Assembly (NCBI RefSeq): GCF_008831285.2
Contig: NC_045140.1
Span: forward strand, 16,674,370 to 16,738,369
From: Nymphaea colorata
Taxonomy: Eukaryota; Streptophyta; Magnoliopsida; Nymphaeales; Nymphaeaceae
Length of the DNA stretch: 64,000 bases
Direction: 5' to 3'
A program made the position numbers and the translations under genes. The notes under the pieces are model-generated. The model did not search any database. It had not been told where the DNA came from and saw nothing but the letters and a program-made list of their open reading frames with translations. Positions 60,719 to 64,000 of the stretch are shown here, in pieces. Within the stretch, counting starts at the first letter, position 1. Each line of letters begins with the position of its first letter.

Positions 60719-61795
60719 TGCCTTTTTCCCTTTCGAGGAGGAAAAAGACGTTCATTTCCCCTTCTTGTTGCCTCCCTTTCCAAGGTGATCTCCCCTTCGT
60801 TGAGGTCTTTCGCAGTCATCTTCCCTAGAAGTTTCTTGAATCCCAGGTCACGACATTTTGGCAGTGCTAGAAGGAGTGCTTCCACTGGGTCTTGTACGTG
60901 TTCCTCTTCTCCTTTGATGGACGTTGGCTCCTTCTCTCGGTGAGATCACGCCACGCGGGTGGATTTTCCGATCCTAAACCAGGTACTAGTTTTTTGGCTT
61001 CAAGGCTAGTTTGTATTAATCAGTGTATAGTTGATTTTTGATGTGGGTGGGTTCCAATTACACACTGTTTTCTGGGGAGCTTACGTTTTCCAGAAGAGCA
61101 GTGGAATAATATTGTGACTTGTGCAAAGTAAAATGCCAATTTACGATATAATCACAGAAGCTCAAACGGTATATTCAACTGGGCGCAGAGCCCAGGGATC
61201 TACATGTAATTTTAACAAATCTTCATTTAACCTACATAGAAATTTTGGAAAATTATATTTTAACTCTTGTAAAAAATTTGAAACTATATTTTAGTCCAAA
61301 ATTTCTAGCGCCACCCGTCTTCCCTCCACCAACAAGAACTAATGAGAAAAGGAGTTGTAAAACTTCATCACAGCCTTAGTTTGATGATGAACACAAATAT
61401 TCTACATGATCCAACTGGGTCTCCAAAGTAAGAACTAAGAAGGGTACCCTTGTATGCATGACTAAGTTTATTAGGTCCAAGTCCTAGAGCAGCAGCCGTA
61501 GAGCTCAAAGGTTATGGACTTAGACACCTACTTAGTCCACTCAATTGAGACTCAGGCCACTAACCTTAGGGCTGGCACGCTCCCAAGATTATTAATTAGC
61601 TAAAGCCACTGATTTTGACAACTTTTCGGGCTTTTGAAAAGTCTAGGAGTGAGAAACAAGCAGACGCATACATGATGGGGGGAAGTATAATGCCTTATAA
61701 AAAGGTTGTGTAGTCGGGCTGGATACTTAAATAAATAAAATGTAAAATCTTCCTGATATATTACCAGTGTCATTTGATAAAACTAGCTAGTTGCA
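60719..61795. other. 1.08-kb sequence interrupting a duplicated segment
   Basis: Relative to 30985-30996, this stretch is inserted between TGCA and CACGG-type sequence; TGCA is present at both edges (ends at 60718 and 61795). The first 240 bases are GC-richer and open on the plus strand (LVASLSKVISPSLRSFAVIF), but unassigned. No terminal inverted repeats were visible. It could be an insertion or unrelated DNA joined by rearrangement. Confidence 0.45.
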
Positions 61796-62388
61796 CACAC
61801 GGATATGATTTCCAAGTCTTTATATCTTGGTAAGACAAGCCCACATTTCTAGACGTAGAGTTCCCATTTATATTTTTTTATTTAATTCAAATTTAATGTT
61901 TTAAAGACCAACAATGTTTTTTAAATTTGGGAGCAAAATAATCAACTTTCATATCGTGCAGAGCAAGGTCGAAAAAGTTTGGGCATCGAATGGTTGTATG
62001 AGCATCAAAGTAGTAAAAATAGAAATAAATTAGGGGACAATGACTATTAGAAATATAAATTGCCGTCACGTCTCATTCCTAGCATTTTATATGCATTTTA
62101 GTTATTATCTTAAAGAAGAACTTAATGGTGCAATCACATCGTTTGGAAGGAAGCAGCCAGCTCTTTAAACCACACAACTGGCTAAAACATCATTTAAAGA
62201 TATTAAGAAAAGGCAGCCGGTGGATAAATAAATAGTAATTGTGTACACCGGTCAGGCTCTTACCAAAATTGGTGATCGGGGCTCAGATCCGACTAAGTAT
62301 TTGATCCGAGTTTTCCGATCAATCTTTAAAGCGGAGTGCAAGAAAAGATAAATATTTTCCTTTATGTAAAATAAACAAACTGGATTCA
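61796..62388. repeat. Continuation of the duplicated 31-kb segment, then spacer
   Basis: About 61796-61965 matches 30996-31145 (GGATATGATTTCCAAGTCTT, GACCAACAATGTTTTTTAAA). After 61965 the match ends and nothing is recognised until block A begins. Confidence 0.65.
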
Positions 62389-64000
62389 CGTATATCCATA
62401 TTCATTAATTTTGACTATTAAATTCAGTGAAAGAACATATTGAAAGGGTTGTTAAAGTCCACGAACTCAATGTAATGTTTTATATATATGGAAGTCTTTA
62501 CTTTCCATTTGTAGCCTTTCTCATTAAATGGTAAGAGTTAAAATTTGAAATAAAAAGAAGGTTATCGCAAAGGTCATTTGTTTAATGAAATACTGTCCTC
62601 GCTTTCTTTTCTCATTATCAACATAGGTTTCGCTCTTCTCTCTTGATCTTTGGAGGTCTCTTTCATCTCTCAATTCTGCGGGAGGTGCAGGTGTCTTGGA
62701 ACCAGTGATGCACCGGAGCATCCCAGGAGCGGGTCTCCGACAACCATTCACTAAACCATAGTAAAAGGTATCTCTCTCTCTCCCACAACGCTAGAAGCCC
62801 TATTCCTCCACCCTCTGCTTCGAGGCTGAGGGTTTCTGAAACCAGCGGAAACCCTCTGCCTCGAGGCAGAGAGTTTCCTCTGAAACACTCTCAAACGGAG
62901 GTTTCAGAGTTCAGAGAAAACCCTCTGCCTCTTGGCAAAGGGTTTCCTCTGCATCGAAGGCAGAGGCGTTGAGAGAGTTTTTTTTGAAACTTTCTCTTCG
63001 GGTGGATGATTTTTCAGAAAAACCCTCCGCCTTGAGGCAGAGAGTTTCTGCGTCGATGTAGCTTGCCTTGAGAAAGTTTGTATATATTATATAAATTGAA
63101 GTCCGACTAATGAGTGAATTTTCTCAAAATTGGTCGGTTTCAATATTTTGGAACCCACTTTCCAATAAGGTTTCTTAAATTTCTTTTTTGGTTGCCATCG
63201 AAATCTTGATTTTATAAAGTTTTAATTTCATGAGCAGAGATAATCTCTTGAGCAGTATACCAAGAGCTTTTCTTTTGTTAGAAATCTCTAAGAATTCTAC
63301 TCTGGCTTCATCACTGTGCCATGTCAATGCCATGTCTACATCAAGATATATCTTTATTTACCTTTGATATTTCCTTGAGGAAGAGGAGAAATTTCATGTT
63401 CTTGCTATCAGTTGGCTGAAAGGAATTTTGGAAGACCTTCGATATGAGCAATGAGGAGAAGTTCGATGAAGTTGAGAAAGCTTGGGAAAGGATATTACAT
63501 TGACTTTGGCAATCACATATTTGCAAGGGTTCAACAATGAAATACTATGAGAAGAAACCCTCATATTCTATAAGATTGATAAGATTGACAAGATATCAAA
63601 AAAACAAAAGCACCTAGAGGAGGGGGGCTAGGGGATTTCTCTACTGTCATTGAGCTGAAGGTGATGGAATGAGTTTCCTTCAGACCAACCTCCAAAGTGC
63701 TAAAATGAAAAAGAAGAAAGAAAATGGAGCACCAAGAGTGAGAGGGGGGATTTTTGTACTATCACTGAGCTGGGGGGAATTTCTCTACTGTCACTGAGCT
63801 GAAGGTAATGGTATGAGTTTCCTCTAAGCAAACCTCAAAAGTGCTTATAAAAAAAAAAGAAAAAAAAAACATATGGGACACCAAGAGGGAGGATTTCTGT
63901 ACTATCACTGAGCTGAAGGTGATGGAATGGGCTTTCTCGCGAGGGAATTTCTCTACTGTCACTAAGCTGAAGGTGATGGAATGAGCTTTTTCCAAGCAAA
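62389..64000. repeat. Block A, copy 3 (runs off right edge)
   Basis: Collinear with 13780-15420 (offset about 48,609). It has the TATA-like run, CT leader, palindrome cluster (62820-63050) and minisatellite (63640-64000). It differs from copy 1 by small indels, a shorter (CT)n tract and a few missing minisatellite units. Confidence 0.9.

Overview
The window is nuclear DNA of a flowering plant. The evidence is AT-rich sequence, canonical GT-AG introns, exons of plant genes (DEAH-box helicase DEAH10, synaptonemal-complex protein ZYP1, a VPS13-type lipid-transfer protein, plastid cysteine desulfurase NFS2), remains of copia, hAT and Mutator-like elements, and AT-rich satellite DNA. The species cannot be named from what is visible. 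No complete intact gene was found. Almost every recognisable coding stretch is a fragment or carries lesions, so this is a gene-poor, repeat-built region.

Layout. Positions 1-2,412 hold two adjacent minus-strand exons of a DEAH10/DHX33-type helicase. Positions 2,413-7,389 are non-coding with an old duplication. Positions 7,390-9,637 hold a shortened, frameshifted minus-strand copy of ZYP1 that keeps about nine exons and its 5' end. A TATA box and a three-copy 63-bp minisatellite sit directly upstream (9,851-10,066). Positions 10-20 kb carry scattered exon scraps (VPS13 twice), local duplications and a promoter-like block (block A) rich in GC palindromes. Positions 20-26 kb hold more block A, AT-rich satellite S1 and duplicated non-coding units. 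Positions 26.4-38.2 kb and 51.05-60.66 kb are two direct copies of one segmental duplication; both contain an NFS2 exon, broken differently in each copy. Positions 39.1-39.7 kb hold a promoter-like region with a perfect 63-bp duplication and a possible MurC-like first exon. Positions 40.9-44.76 kb are a second satellite (S2) with a higher-order period near 1.29 kb. Positions 44.75-51.05 kb are S1 satellite interrupted by a copia relic, which carries a nested 875-bp hAT element (8-bp target duplication) and a 393-bp Mutator-like element (9-bp target duplication). From 60.66 kb the sequence is chimeric, and from 62.39 kb block A returns and runs off the right edge.

The gene fragments do not form a pathway. 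Their common theme is duplication followed by decay. The clearest observations are the decaying ZYP1 copy with its repeat-bearing promoter, the two independently eroded NFS2 copies, and the stratified nesting of transposons inside satellite. No new enzymatic or defence system was found.
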